64,000 bases of DNA from contig OX291553.1 of assembly GCA_946406115.1 (NCBI GenBank), positions 9,677,001 to 9,741,000 on the forward strand, in the 5' to 3' direction. Origin of the DNA: Apoda limacodes (taxonomy: Eukaryota > Arthropoda > Insecta > Lepidoptera > Limacodidae). How positions within the stretch are numbered: position 1 is the stretch's first letter; each line of letters opens with the position of its first letter. The notes under the pieces were generated by a model that saw only the letters and a list, made by a program, of their open reading frames with translations, was not told where the DNA came from and ran no database searches. This document shows, one piece after another, positions 39,261 through 52,060 of this stretch. The position numbers and the translations under genes are program-made.

Positions 39261-39869
39261 TTCTAAAACTCCATTTAACCGCGGCCGTAACGGTCTTCAC
39301 AAGAAATAAGATCCTCCTACAAAGGCTTTACCTACCTAACTTGACTACTTGGTACAAAAACTTCGACAGGAGCGTTCCCAATAACAATTGGTATAGGCGA
39401 ATTATGGATAAAATTAAGGTAATGTTCAAATTATTGTCTTGGTTTGGTAAATGGTTATTTTAAGGCCTACCTGTTGGAAAACTCTGCCTAGGTCAAGCAT
39501 CATGCGCATATGTTTTCCAGCGATTTTCCCATGACTACTGTTTTTGGCAAATCAAAGGTGAGTAACGTCCCTACTTTATGTTTAAGCCATATCCTTTCAC
39601 TCCAGAAGTTAATGCACATCCCCCACCGCTGAGGTAACAGTTTTGGAGAAATATCATCTTCCTTTCCCCGCAGATGCATTGGTTTCGTGTTCTTTTTTAA
39701 TATAAATATTATTACATTTATTAATTTATTACAGTACATTATATTACATTTCATATTTTATTTGTTTAATAATTAATTTTCGCATTGAAATAAGCAAGCA
39801 TAATACGTCCATAACTTCTGTTGAAAATTTAAAGTTATCAACTCGGTCATAATCTATACATATAATAAA
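39261..39869. other. unassigned sequence
   Basis: The open frame 39245-39463 may be a continuation of the LINE relic but shows no firm motif. The minus frame at 39500-39754 is unrecognised. Confidence 0.45.
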
Positions 39870-40145
39870 ATGGTAGGAAAGTCAAAACTGTACATTGAAT
39901 ATTTTTTTAAAAGAATACTTGGAGTGTGATCTACAATCGATACCAAAGCTAAAAATATAGTTTTTAGAATTTTTGTCTGTTTGTCTGTATGTATGTTCGG
40001 GATAAACTCAAAAAGTACTGCATGGATTTACTTCAAATTTGCCACAAATATTATTAAGAAGTCGGGTATATATATAGGTATATATATATAGGCTACATAT
40101 TATCACGCTATCACCTACGGGGAACGAGTAGTGAACCTTTATTTC
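39870..40145 (+). repeat. dispersed repeat (GTTCGGGATAAACTCAAAAA type)
   Basis: TCTGTATGTATGTTCGGGAT, AACTCAAAAAGTACTGCATG and the following TATA-rich stretch with AGGCTACATATTATCACGC are typical of a dispersed lepidopteran repeat. One copy only in this window, so the boundaries are approximate. Confidence 0.5.
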
Positions 40146-42870
40146 TTCAACGCAATCTATAACAACGTGTAATCTAACGACGCATATTTGACTTGCTTCT
40201 TAATTATTAATTATTCTACTCACACATAGCCATTTATTTTATGTTAAAAAAATCGTGTTAAGTCATAACTTAGATGTGTTTTAATTTTTCAACATTTAAA
40301 AATGTTTCCTATTTGCTAACTAGATGGCGTTGGCGTCGAATTAGATCGCGCTATGGTTTAGTCACAAAAAGTGATGAAAATATTTCCGGAGACGATATTC
40401 AAATACTTTGCGTAGAGGAAACTAACATTAGCCTATTGATAGTCGAAAAATGAAGATATTTGCTATTTTCTGAGAAAACTATAAGCCTATTTATATTTCT
40501 TTTTTAAACCACGAACTGAGCTACTTTATTTGGGTTTTTTAAAGTCTGATGAAAACTATCTATTGGACTGTCTAATATATGTGGCATAGTTGTTCGCCAC
40601 ACTTTAAGAAATAGTTAAAAAAAAAAAAAGTTATTTACATTACTTATTTTAATAACAAAACGAATGAAGTTGTATATAAAAGCTAGTAGGTACAGTAGAT
40701 ATCTATTAACACAGCATAATAATGTACAATTAATTATTTTATTGTTAATGTTTAGTTTGAAACGATGATCTATCAACATGAACTAAGTAAAACTTTAATT
40801 ATTACTGAGAGATGTCTGAATAGACTATTACATCAACCATTTTAGGAGGCAGATAAACTGAACATGTATAAACTTTGTAACTAATTGCAACAATTAAATT
40901 AGTAAAGCCATGTACTTATATTTGGACTGAGATCTAGTACTATGTACACTTTTAGGTCTTTAGCTGCACGCAAATTTATCTTGTTAAATGGCAAACGCTG
41001 AGTAACTCTTCCGATAACATAAATTTGTAAAAAAAATAATTGGTTTAGGTTAGAAATCTTAAAAATCTTAGTACTTAAAATAAAGTGTCTAGTCTGTGAA
41101 ACAAAGATTGTGCCTAATATTATTCCCTTCTCGTAATTAATTTTGCTAAAAGAAAATTAAGCGTACTGCACATTGTATTCTTTAGGAGATATAGTAGTCT
41201 GAAGCATTGTAGCAGGCGAGACACTTGTTGTGTCTTTTAGTTACTTAAAGTTATTCGACCCTTCAATATTAGTTTTCAGTAAAAAAATATGAGAATTAGT
41301 ATTGTTTATTACAATTTCCAATATCAGCTATATAAGACTAAGTTTTAAAGGTTTTGGAGGTCAACGATATTGATCATCAAATGTAAACGTAACCCTTAAT
41401 TAAGCCCATTACGGTTTCATTTTTTAAGGTTTATATTTTAACTATAGCTTAACTGCAAGAAAATGCCAATATGTAAAGAATTTTCTATCTATATATCTAA
41501 CTTACAATGTTCTTTGTACGTAAGTTTGTTTCAAAATTTGCCAACCATTTTTTAACAACTTTTTGGAATCCTATTGAGCTGAAATTTTGTATAGCTATGT
41601 CATTTACGTGACAATGCAACGATATGGTACCATAGAGCTGGTGGCAGTAGGAACTAAAAGACAATAAAAAAAAAACCTAACAAAATTATTAGAATATAGC
41701 TCAACGGATAAATTATGTATAAGGTACCCACATACGTACACGTTTAATCAACGGTCCAAATTAACTACTGAAATACTAGGTATGAGAAAATGGTTATAAA
41801 TCTAGTAGTTAAATAATTAAGTAGCAGTTTACGGAGTTAGATAGACGTTTTCATAAAATTAGGGTCGAGAAATGTTCTACTAGATATAATGTTACCATTG
41901 TTTAATGCGATATTCCGTTAGTATATTTTTACAAACTTTGTTTTTGTACTAAACTTATTCTTAAAGAATATTAGAAAGCCTTTACTCGGGCAAAGATACA
42001 GGTAAAAACTAGTAGGGTAGTAGACGTTTATGCCGAAGTGAGAGCGCTTCCACAGGCAGTCAAATAAATCAAAATACCTGAAATTTTTGTATTATATGCC
42101 ACGGAGTTGTATGTAAACGTTTCGTTTCAGCGTTTTTATCAGAATTATAAGTTATTGTAATAAAATTGTTAAAGTAGGTGTACTACATAGATAATAAAAA
42201 AAATACATTAATTGAATATCAGAATAGAGTGCTGAGTTCTTTTGAAATATTAAGTTTGTGTGTAAAATATAACAAGTTAAATATAGATGTGTTATATTAT
42301 ATTTTTCCATTGTTATGTAAATAGGAAATCTTAAACGGTTATTTTTAAAAATGTAACTTGAAAACTATGTTTACGTTTGCCAAAACAAATGCCTGAAACG
42401 ATAAACGTATGGATGGACAGACAGAAAGATAAAACGAAATGTAAGTAATTTTGTAAAGGTTCTATTTTCTTGTAGAAAATTCAAATGACTATAACAGTTA
42501 AATGCTTTCTTTTTTTCAAAAGTCCACACGGATTTAGCCGCTTTAATAAGTTTGTTAACAATAAATAAAGTTGGCATTCTGTTTCAAAATGTTAAAGGAT
42601 CAACATAATGTTGGTTTATTTCATGCCCACGTTCGTATATATAAAATGGCCTTGGTTACAACGAGTCACGTTCATATGTCTCATCAACTTTCTCTGAATC
42701 GTGACGTCATCTCAACACGATCAACGTTAATGTTCAATAAAATGTTGTCAAGTTTACGAGGATATCACGCGTGAAACCTTAAATTGTGCCTCATCTTACA
42801 CATTAGTTATTTAATAAATAAATTAAATGTATAAAAGAATAAAAAAAACTCCACTACAAGAACTTAAGCG
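40146..42870. other. unassigned intergenic sequence
   Basis: AT-rich. The block 41490-41670 (GCTGAAATTTTGTATAGCTA, GACAATGCAACGATATGGTA) looks like another dispersed repeat. Short frames at 42371-42774 show no recognisable domain. No gene seen. Confidence 0.55.
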
Positions 42871-43040
42871 AAGTAAACAAGTGCCCTTAAAACATATCAA
42901 ATAGGTATTTAACTATAAGCAGGCGGGACTCATTTAAATGCAGAAACAAATAGTGGTACAGATTTTTCACAATATAAGTAGTCACCTTAAATTGAGTTCC
43001 GCCTGCTTATTTGGTATGTTTTAGGGGCACTTGTTTACTT
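42871..43040. repeat. palindromic foldback element (170 bp)
   Basis: The left arm AAGTAAACAAGTGCCCTTAA through ATAAGCAGGCGGGACTCA pairs with the inverted right arm AAGTAAACAAGTGCCCCTAA through ATAAGCAGGCGGAACTCA. The stem is about 50 bp with few mismatches and an extra 12-nt segment in the left arm. The loop is about 50 nt. No TSD was identified. A MITE or a hairpin-RNA source are both possible. Confidence 0.75.
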
Positions 43041-44733
43041 GTTTTTAGTTGTTGCAGTCGGGTTATTTTATTTATTTAATTATTTATTTTATTCACAGGT
43101 TCAAAGTGTAATTTTTTTACTGGCGCTTGACTATTTTACTGTGAATGTCAAATTTTTCATACTCAAGTTTTAAAGCCCTTTATTTTCATACTCCCTTTAT
43201 CTTGAAAAAAAAATTTTCGCTAAGCGCATAAAATCCGCACATTTTTATTTTTTAGAATATTATATCTCGGTACCAAAATGCTTGTCCTCATATCAGATCT
43301 TTTGACGCAGAAAGTTTTACAGTTTTTCGTTAATTAAAAGAAAAAGGGCTGTTTACAAACTAATTTTAAAGTTAGGTGCCAAATTCGTCCAAGAACCTTG
43401 AAAACTTAAAACAAGACTTTAAAGCTCAGCCTTTTGGTACTAAAATTTGACTACAGGCTGTTTTTTTTTTTGTTAAAAAGTCTTGTGTGTAGATATTTTA
43501 CTGCAAGCTGAGATTACTGGAAGCATTTTTACATATTATATGATATGAAATGACAAGCAAATGGAATTTCAGTTAAAGGTTGTACACTTTTAAGGGCCCG
43601 GTAGTCAACAAGGCACCCTCGCCATGTCCATCCGTCTGTACGCGGCTTAGCTCAGAGTCTCTTAGTACAACAAAGCTGTTATTTGGTATAGGTATGTAGG
43701 TCAAGTTAAATGCTCATTTTGGATATGGTCATGTTCACAGCATTATTATATATTATGAAGTTATAAGGAAAACACAGCTAAGTAAAAATCTAATAAAAGA
43801 TACTTGCAGAAGTAAAAATTATAACGGATGGCCCGACACGAACTTCTAGCGGGACATGAGCTACACTCATTAGAGTCATGAAAACAATCAAAAACCTATT
43901 TAAATTATATTATTTATATTATACCTAAATAAGTAAATAACAAAAACTATACAGATACCAGACGTCTCTGTCAACCTACTTTAGGATGAAATTAGCGTCA
44001 CCTGTGTCATTCAATTGATATTTCGCATAACATTGCTATTTTTGTTTAGCAAACAGCAAACGGCAATTCATCGACTGCTGACAATGGTCAGAGCAAACAG
44101 TTATTACCTAGTTGGCAGTTGAAATTGCGTGATCCACTTGACCACAAGGCGGTAAACCGTGCCGGCCATAATGCTGTTCGGAAGCTTTCTCTTCGAGTCA
44201 CGGACAGTACATCATTGATTTAATTTAAACTACCGACTTTTATATACTTAATTATTTTCTTTCTGAAAATATAATTTTGCAACGACATTTTCAAGAGGAC
44301 AATAGTATGACAGAAAGTTAAATTTTGTAGCCTTTACGATTTGCACGTAAATATATTATTAGCTTATTCACACGGCGTTGTCTTAGTGGACTTTTGATAG
44401 TTGGACTTATGATTTTCCATAAACGGTGAAACACTTTATTCTTAATTTTTAACCTTAAGGTCAAATACTAAATAGTTAAAAAATTACGGATTCCCTCAAG
44501 GGAAAGCATTTTGTAAAGACCTCTGTTTAGTGCTTGCCTATTTGCCAAATGTCAAGTCTCTAGACCCAGAAGTTTGAGCTATGCGTTGACATATCAGTTT
44601 CAGTCAGTTTCTTCTTTTATATGTAATAATGTAAAAAGTTAGTTTAACACACATTAGTATAATCTCATTATATATATATTATTCGATATAAAATTGGTAG
44701 CTAGGTACTTTAGGTAGGTATCAATTTCTTATT
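43041..44733. other. unassigned intergenic sequence
   Basis: AT-rich. The segment 44520-44625 (CCAAATGTCAAGTCTCTAGA, CAGTCAGTTTCTTCTTTTAT) is the same dispersed repeat as at 20400-20515. No gene seen. Confidence 0.55.
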
Positions 44734-45130
44734 TAGAGTTCCGTTCCCAAAGGGTAATTAGCGGAACCCTATTACTAAGACTTCGCTGTCCGTCCATCCG
44801 TCTGTCTGTCACCAGGCTGTATCTCATAAACCGTGATATTTAGACAGTTGAAATTTTCATAGATGTATTTAGTTGCCGCTATAACAACAAATACTAAAAA
44901 ACAGAATAAATAAATATTTAAGGGGGCTCCCATACTACGAAAGTGATTTTTTTTGCTCGATTTTGCTCAATATTGATACCGGCAACAGGTAGACGCTTAA
45001 AATATTCACTGAATGTTCAGTTATATAGTCACTTTAAAAATTAATGATTTAATTAAAATAAAACAAATATTTAAAGGGGGCTCCCATACAACAAACGTGA
45101 TTTTTTTGCCGTTTTTATAGATAATGGTAC
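44734..45130 (-). repeat. family P, copy
   Basis: The plus strand starts AGAGTTCCGTTCCCAAAGGG, contains CACCAGGCTGTATCTCATAA, two internal AACAAACGTGATTTTTTTGC-type segments, and ends ATAGATAATGGTACGTAAT where the head is lost. Confidence 0.85.
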
Positions 45131-46980
45131 GTAATAATTTTTTTTTTTAATTGCGACTTGAAAATATTTTTTTTTATGAGTAAGGAATTGATACTTCTGC
45201 TTTATTCCAGTCACATTTAACCATAACAAAACCTTAATCATTCTTTGACTTACATTGCAACCTAGTTCAATATACGCTCCAAAATTTGCACAAGATTTGA
45301 AACTACATTCTCCAATATTTTGGCGCTAAATACATTCGAAAAAAAGGCTAAAGTAAGTAAATAGGTCTTGGCACAAACATCATTATAACATCCAATTATT
45401 ATTTAAAAGAGACTGACTGCGAAAAGACTGCATAAGCTGCTACGGTCATTTTAAGGCTACCCTGGCCTGGCTGCAGGTTAACTTATGATTCCAAAATCGT
45501 CAGGTTTATAAACAGTTTCAAATTTTAGCTCAAAAGGAAAATAGAAGTTTAATTAAACTTCAAGTACAAATTTTAGTACTGGAAAGACAAAAATAGATTA
45601 CAATTGAAATTAGAGATAAAAACAAACCCTATTTAAATTTATATTTGTTTAAATACTAGAGAAATATTAAAATTGGGTAAGCTTTTTTGACAAAATTATA
45701 TTAAAAGTGTTTGTAAAATCCAAATTATAATAAAAAAAATTGATTGAACAAATTCATCGCAGATTTCGTGCTTGAAGCCATAATTTGTGTATATTTATTG
45801 ATTTAATCACAATATATATACTGTATATTTTCTAAATATATCACAAGAAAACTCACAATAGAACGTAAATATTTTAAAATAATTTATAATAATAGAGAGT
45901 ATTACGATGCGGTGTTAGTCACAGAGCGCCACCTGGTGTTTTATGTAGCTAGATATAGGGCTCGAAAATGACTGAAACTCTTCGCCAAAGCACAGACAAG
46001 CAATCATCCACGTAAACCTGTATAAATATCATGATGTATGTAAATATAAAGTTTGCGTCTCAACCATTGCACTGCAGATAAAGGGATCTTCTTAGAGAAG
46101 AGACATAGGCTATCCACCAGACTGACCCAGTAATAATTGGCAGACGTTCTCAAGCTAGTAGCTACTCGACGAATTTTCAGCTTGTACTTGTCATAATGTG
46201 GCTTGACAACTGCTGTCATTTAACAACACAGCCAGACGTGCCTTCCAAAGCACGATGTAACTCAGGAAAATGTCCCACAAGTTGGTCACCCATGCAGGTA
46301 CTAACCACGACTGAAGCGGCTTAACTTCGCTTATCGTTTCGTCATTTTCGATTGACAAATTCATCTCGACAACGAGGTCCTGACAAAAATATAACGAACA
46401 AAAGTAAAAATATCTAATTGATAATTTCCGTTTTTCGTTCGGCCACAAAGGTACTAAAAGAGCAATGATTTACTTTACTTGTAGATAACAAAGTAACGAA
46501 CTCTTGAACTACCCCTAAAAGATGGTAGATTCTGACTGCTGATAAATCACAGTCTTTAAAGTGTAAATTAAACGTAAAAAAGCAATCAAAATTTTAGATA
46601 AGTATCTTAGTCCTACAAGTACTTTTTTTTAAAATTCATTTTCAGCAAACTGGCTTTTTACATAATATGAAACGAAATAAAATCGTTTTTGTTTAAGTAA
46701 ATAAAATCATACAGCATAAAAGAGCCTGCGGGGGACGAAAAATGTACACGGAAGTGGAGATGCAATGTAATAAGTGTAATTTCGAAATACTTGAACGTCG
46801 GTGATAACAACGCACGAATCTAAGCGACTGGAAAACGTGAAGAATACAATGTGCATAAGTACTGTATTGTACTCAAGTGTACGAACGAATACAATAATTT
46901 AATCTGAAAAATACAAATGTCAACAATATGAAAAAGAATAAAATAAATACATAGTTATATATCTTGAAATTTATACTCCA
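45131..46980. other. unassigned intergenic sequence
   Basis: AT-rich. A CTCF-like motif lies at 45925-45939 (see findings). The minus frames at 46004-46448 have moderate composition but no recognisable domain or splice pattern. No gene is supported. Confidence 0.5.
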
Positions 46981-47690
46981 TTGCCTTCTTCAAAGGATTC
47001 TGGCTCCGTCTTTACAACCAACGTATCTAATTCTTCTCCTTGTACCTCTTATCCTTATGGAAACTGCTCTTATCAAAGATATTTGAACTTTCATTCTCAA
47101 CTATTAAATTATTTGAGAGTTTGCTTTTCCCATTTCTCGTTTCGTTTAGTTGCAGTTTTTTTAAGAAACTGTTATATTCAATGCTTAGGGCTCCGTCACA
47201 TGAGATAATTAGAAGGGTGGGGGACGATCTATTTAATTTTTTTTTCTATACTATGCCTTTGTGCTGCTTTTTCCAGGTGAGGTTGCTGTAAGAGGAAGCG
47301 TCACCATTTACTATGCGAACGTCAAGAACACTTTCCTTCCAGGTTCCCAAACATCATTTAATAATAAGCCATTTATCAAAGCTGGTTGATTTGTATTTGC
47401 ATCACGCAATATAGTTCTGTTGTACAAGGTCCCCAGGCTAATTCAGCTCAATGTTTGCAATCATCTCTATGTTGACCTTGTGTTATGTGACCACTTTTTT
47501 TGCAGTTAAGAGCATGGTGAAGCTAAAAATCACTTTCTCCACATCCGTCGCTAGTGTGAGGGACATTTATAGGTTCATGAGCATAACCTTTGGCTAGGGC
47601 ATCCTTAAATTTGGAAGTTGTGAGATCTGTATTGTTCGTAATAGTGGGGATAACAGTTAGCCACACAAAGGCATAGTATAGAAAAAAAAA
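46981..47690 (-). pseudogene. degenerate transposon-derived gene with HALNCKK motif
   Basis: On the minus strand, pieces in shifting frames read FKDALAKGYAHEPINVPHTS, DGCGESDF, HHALNCKKSGHITQ, then NDVWEPGRKVFLDVRIVNGD with ASSYS, then an RGIV/KGIVEKK-like stretch, and finally IISCDGALSIEYNSFLKKL. A Cys-rich box, HALNCKKGG, a (D/N)VWxPxxxxFLDVRIV strand and a CDGxxxxExxxFLK tail in this order occur in a protein family encoded by large invertebrate transposable elements; the strand pattern resembles a PD-(D/E)XK nuclease fold (inference). Several stops and frameshifts make it non-functional. Confidence 0.6.
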
Positions 47691-47937
47691 TAATCTACAA
47701 GCTACTACCGTTTCAGAGTTCAGAGGCGTCCTGGTAAAAGTAACGGTAAAAGAAACTACCCATTCGCTCTTGTCAATATTATTTTTATAACAATTACAGA
47801 TTTTTAGAAATAAATTATTACAAATACTTTGGACTTTTCAGATTTGATTTACCTACATACATTTATTTTGATAATTTAAAGCAAGCGCAAGTTTGTGTCG
47901 ATTTCTTGTATTGCGATTATTTGCATCACATAAACGT
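47691..47937. repeat. dispersed GGCGTCCTGGT repeat
   Basis: CTACCGTTTCAGAGTTCAGA, GGCGTCCTGGTAAAAGTAAC and CCATTCGCT at 47706-47770 align with 57125-57195 (CTACCGTCCCGGAATCAAAA, GGCGTCCTGGTGAGATTAAA, ACATTCGCT). The nature of the element is unknown. Confidence 0.55.
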
Positions 47938-48016
47938 TTGTCCTGAGCGAGAGTTGAACCGACGCTCCTTAGTTCAGCAGGCAGCGTAGCCTACTGAGCC
48001 TCAGAGCCGCCTACTG
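47938..48016 (-). repeat. tRNA-derived SINE head
   Basis: On the minus strand, GGCGGCTCTGAGGCTCAGTA and a later GGTTCAACTCTC box lie at the spacing of pol III A and B boxes of a tRNA-derived SINE. The B box differs from the GGTTCGANTCC consensus at two positions. It is not a functional tRNA gene: no consistent cloverleaf could be drawn. Confidence 0.5.
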
Positions 48017-48544
48017 GAATACCGAAGTAATAGAGAGTTAACAAATCACTCTTGCTTACCGCTGTATGTCGGTAGTGATTTCAAGATCCGTAAAGGTATT
48101 GCAACACTGGTGTCGTCATGCACGATAGTTGGAAGTATTAACGAAGAAATCATTAGAATTTATATATTCACATTAATTTATGTCGCAAGTATCCGCTTAA
48201 AAATTAAAAAACAAACAAACAAAATTAAATATTAAATAATAAAATGGCCATTATTTTAGAAAAGAAATAAATGCAATGATCAAATTTGCCTTTTTTTTAC
48301 TACTTTTCCATCTACTACTTCAAAGTCTCTACATTGAATTGGAGCGAAAGAAAACTCAGCCTCACATGTAATCCAAAGCCATTTTTACAACTCTGTTTTT
48401 GCCGCAACCCTGCAAAATTAAGGATACAATGCGCAGCGTATAACAGCGTGCTTCATACAAACGAATTTTTCAATTGTTTTTGATATTTACTGATCATACA
48501 CTGTGAAATTTTGTAGACATGATTTCCGAAACCCCAAAGAAATG
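48017..48544. other. unassigned intergenic sequence
   Basis: AT-rich; nothing recognised apart from a 65-residue plus frame at 48286-48483 with no domain. Confidence 0.55.
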
Positions 48545-49048
48545 TTTTTTCAAAGTCAAAGTCAAAATGGTTTATTCAAATAAGGATTTTACAATCACTT
48601 TTGAATCGTCAAAGTTATAAAATATTATTTTTTGAACCCTCCCACCTTCCCGCCGGTTCACAATGTTGTTGATTTCTACCGAGAAGAATCCGGCAAGAAA
48701 CTCGATAGTTAATCTTTTAAAAACACTATCAATAATACAAACAAACTAAAAATACAATTAATGTTTTAAATAAAAAAAATTTTAGCCGTACAGTTTTATG
48801 TTATTTCCATTTTAATTTGGTTTACCTATACATCCTGTAATTGAGCATCAGCAGTCCCAAGGATTTTTATCATTTACATAGTCTGAAATATTGTAGTATG
48901 CCTTTTTACAAAGTACCTGCTTGATAAAAGATTTAAATTTACTTATTGATAGATTTTGAATTTTATTGGGAACTTTGTTATAAAAGTGTATACATTGCCC
49001 CATAAAAGAGTTACTTTTTTTGTGTAGACGTGTATCATGCACCAACAG
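48545..49048 (-). mobile_element. 5'-truncated non-LTR retrotransposon with TTTGAC tail
   Basis: The 3' end, read on the minus strand, is TCCTTATTTGAATAAACCAT followed by TTTGACTTTGACTTTGA, a simple-repeat tail instead of poly-A. The element extends to about 49048 where coding similarity stops. A 90-bp copy of the same 3' end is at 24338-24428. Confidence 0.78.
48848..49045 (-). pseudogene. LINE ORF2 extreme C-terminus
   Basis: The 65-residue open frame contains NSFMGQCIHFYNKVPNKIQN and LSISKFKSFIKQVLCKKAYY, then SDYVNDKNPW. This GQC(I/V)xFYNKxP ... FK...L..KAYY ... W pattern is the conserved C-terminal tail after the RT of a lepidopteran LINE family. The RT itself is absent through 5' truncation. 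Confidence 0.75.
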
Positions 49049-50140
49049 CTTATTATTTTATTTTTAACTTATAATTTTATTTGAGACCATTTATAAGAAA
49101 AAACTCGAATCCTGCATAGCTTTTAAAATATACGCTTTAAAAGAAAACAGTCAAACTGCAGACCTAGATATTTATTCTTTAAATACATCTTCAAAATTTC
49201 ATTGTGCATAATTAGCAAATGTCAAAAATAAGTCAGAAATTCGTTTGTATGAAGCACTCTGCGATGCGCCGCGAATCGTGTTTCCTTAAAGTCATCTTGT
49301 TTGACTCTCAAAATGAAAGTATATTTTACAAACTCTATCTTCGGCTCTACCTTCAGAATATATGATTATTACTGTGATCGTTTCGCAAGACTGGAGCCAT
49401 CTGTTTACGAAGAAATAATTAAAATTCGTGCGCTCGCATCGAATAACGATAAAAGCAGTTTATTTTATGAGAATTTAATAAGTCTAGAATGCAAAAGTGC
49501 TTTTTATAATAGTATTATAAGAAACAAGATTATGCCTGCCCAATCCTGACTTACTTTGTATACTTCGTCGGTAACTGGCAATGGGGTTATATTATTTGTC
49601 CCTGGTCCTTTATTTTACCGCTTATAACTATAAAGCTCGTGATTACTGACGCATGAGACATGTACAAATCCACTTTTGTCTAGATACACTTCACCAAAAG
49701 CAGTGCAGCAACGATTGGGTCATCACCTGTCACGCAGGTATATAGTGGTTGGTAAAACGAGGATGTCACCCACATTATGATTTAGGTGTGTGTGTGTGTG
49801 TCTCCACTGGTTTTAGGGGTTTCACTGGTTCTTACTATGTTATGTTATCTTAGATTTTAATTAAGCAGATAATTCAAAAATAAATAAGCTAAACACACAA
49901 GTGTTAAACCAGCAAGCTTCTAAAACTGTTAAAAAATACCCTTAGCCTAGCAGTTATTACGATGTGCCCTTTTTAAATAATAATTCAGTAGGTTGATACC
50001 ATTAAACTCTTCACTCAAGTAGCTAAAATATAATATCAATGTATCAAAATATATTTATGTAGAACCCAAATATATATGCAAGTGGGTGCGTCTATCACAG
50101 TGGGTGCGTCTGTCGTCACTTGAAGATTATTATATAAATA
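49049..50140. other. unassigned intergenic sequence
   Basis: AT-rich. The plus frame 49301-49549 (82 residues) has no recognisable domain. A (GT)n run lies at 49788-49801 within a degenerate retroelement tail. Confidence 0.5.
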
Positions 50141-50275
50141 TATCGTTATATCCTTATCAGCCCCATACGCCCCATTGTAAGCTTAGGGCACGGCCTACCC
50201 CGTCCGAGGGTGATTTGGGCCATAGTCCACACGCGGACCCAATGCGGATTGTGGCCTTCACATACGTCTTTATTT
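50141..50275. repeat. lepidopteran retroelement tail (GGGCCATAGTCCACACG)
   Basis: TAAGCTTAGGGCACGGCCTA, CCCCGTCCGAGGGTGATTTG and GGCCATAGTCCACACGCGGA form a GC-rich block typical of a widespread lepidopteran retroelement 3' end; a related piece is at 21885-21910. Confidence 0.6.
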
Positions 50276-51825
50276 TTGACGAATGCAAGGTTCCAAAAAG
50301 CCAGTTCTGTGAATAATAAATGTAATTGACAAGTAAAGAAAAAGATTCATTGGTTCAAATCTCCGCCACTCACAACACAAAGTGATATCAAAACCCCAGA
50401 GCCACCACCGAGCAGTCCTTATATGTCTAGCTATAATCTGTAATAATATCATCTATACGCCAATTTTTTATGTTGTTCTGCACCGTTCATTTTGAGTTCA
50501 TACAAAAATCCCATAGTAAAAAGCATTTCCAGTGTTTCCTGAATTTCCTATTTTTTCTGGCAACTTTTCAATTTTCTTCCATAAAAACCAAAAAATAGCT
50601 TAATCAGTCCAACTGTTCCGAAGTGATCCACTAATTCAATATGAAAAAATAAAAATATAGCTTTGTATGTAATTTTCTCTATACTGCAATGTAATAATGT
50701 TATTTATTGTATCACGAATGGTGACAAATAATCGTGGTCCACCTATAAAAAATGTTAAGTAAGTAATGTTACAAAGTATTATCTTCTTCTCAATGACGAT
50801 AAAGTAATTTTAATATAATAATCAACATATGGTTTAACTGCGAAATGAGCAATAATAATTTTTATATTTACATAATATAATAATATTTACTGTATTATAT
50901 GTTGACTGGAGGGATTCAAAGCTGTCATATTTAGATATATATGTTTGCTTCACATTATGTTACTATATTTCTTAATGGTTAGTTCGTTTAGGTATTTATT
51001 GTTTAATTTTGAGTTATTTTTAGAATTGTCGTAACGCCATTTTTGATACTGTTATCATTTGTTCGCGTATCTTTATAATGTTATTGACAAAATTAAATTA
51101 ATATTTGTAAAACAAACTGTAAACTTCAAATTATTTGTTTTCATGTGTTATTTAAATTAATCAAAATCAAAACTATGGAGTTTATTATTACATTATAAAT
51201 CAAGAAAAACAGTGGTTAATAGGCGGTTCGTCGAATTTACACAAAAAACCTACATCCGTTATTTCGATCAATAAAGTAACAAAAAGGTGGGTAATAAATT
51301 GTTAAAAATGACACAAACGGTAAAAAAATGATTATTTCGTAACTTTAATCCCAAAATGAACTTATTACATTATAATTTTACAGCTGCCTTACTTAGAAGG
51401 TCATTGGCTATCTATACTAAAATCCACACTCGCAGAGTAATATCTAAGAATCAGTGTCAAAGCCAAAATCTAGTACGTATAACGCGGATTAGGAGTTTAA
51501 TGGTCTTCGGAGGAACATAGCTTCTGCCTTATCATTTGCTGCTTCAAGATGTTCCAGGATCGTTTAAATATTTTATGAATTTATGATTGTATAAATCAAT
51601 GATTTTTGATCTAAATTTTTATGATAAATAAATATAACTAATAAATCACAAATCCCAAACTAAGCAAAGTTTGTACTATGGTTACCAGACCAGAAAACGG
51701 ATACGAATACATTTGTAGATCTATTTTTTGGTCGGTGAAGTGCCAGAACAGAATTCCACCTGGGCAACGTCAGTAGGTAAATATTTATTCAACATTAGTC
51801 CTTACTTGAAAATAAACCTTAATCG
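50276..51825. other. unassigned intergenic sequence
   Basis: AT-rich DNA, no gene or complete element recognised. Confidence 0.6.
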
Positions 51826-52060
51826 TTCGCAGCCTAGTTGGTTGGTAAAGTGCCTGGCTGCTGTGCAGAGGGTGTGGGTTCGATTCCCGCACTGGACAAA
51901 CATTTATATTATAAACATTTGTTTGTCTTGAGTCTGGGTGTATTTACTTATGTATGATATGTATGTATTTACAAAAAAGTAATATAACTGTATTTGTATC
52001 CATAACACAAGCTTTGCTCACTTGGGGCCAGACAGCCCTGTGTATGATGACCAATAAATT
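51826..52060 (+). repeat. tRNA-derived SINE, near complete
   Basis: The head carries an A-box-like TAGTTGGTTGG (51835-51845) and a perfect B box GGTTCGATTCC (51877-51887), the internal pol III promoter of a tRNA-derived SINE. The tail continues CTGGACAAACATTTATATTA, GTCTTGAGTCTGGGTGTATT, AACACAAGCTTTGCTCACTT and ends near ATGACCAATAAATT. The tail alone recurs at 560-609. Confidence 0.85.

Noticed and set aside
46004..46448. Two minus-strand frames of 71 and 85 residues
   Set aside because: Overlapping registers without domain or splice consistency; probably repeat-derived.
47938..48016. Possible tRNA gene on the minus strand
   Set aside because: The boxes are tRNA-like but a cloverleaf with paired acceptor and anticodon stems could not be drawn; called a SINE head instead.
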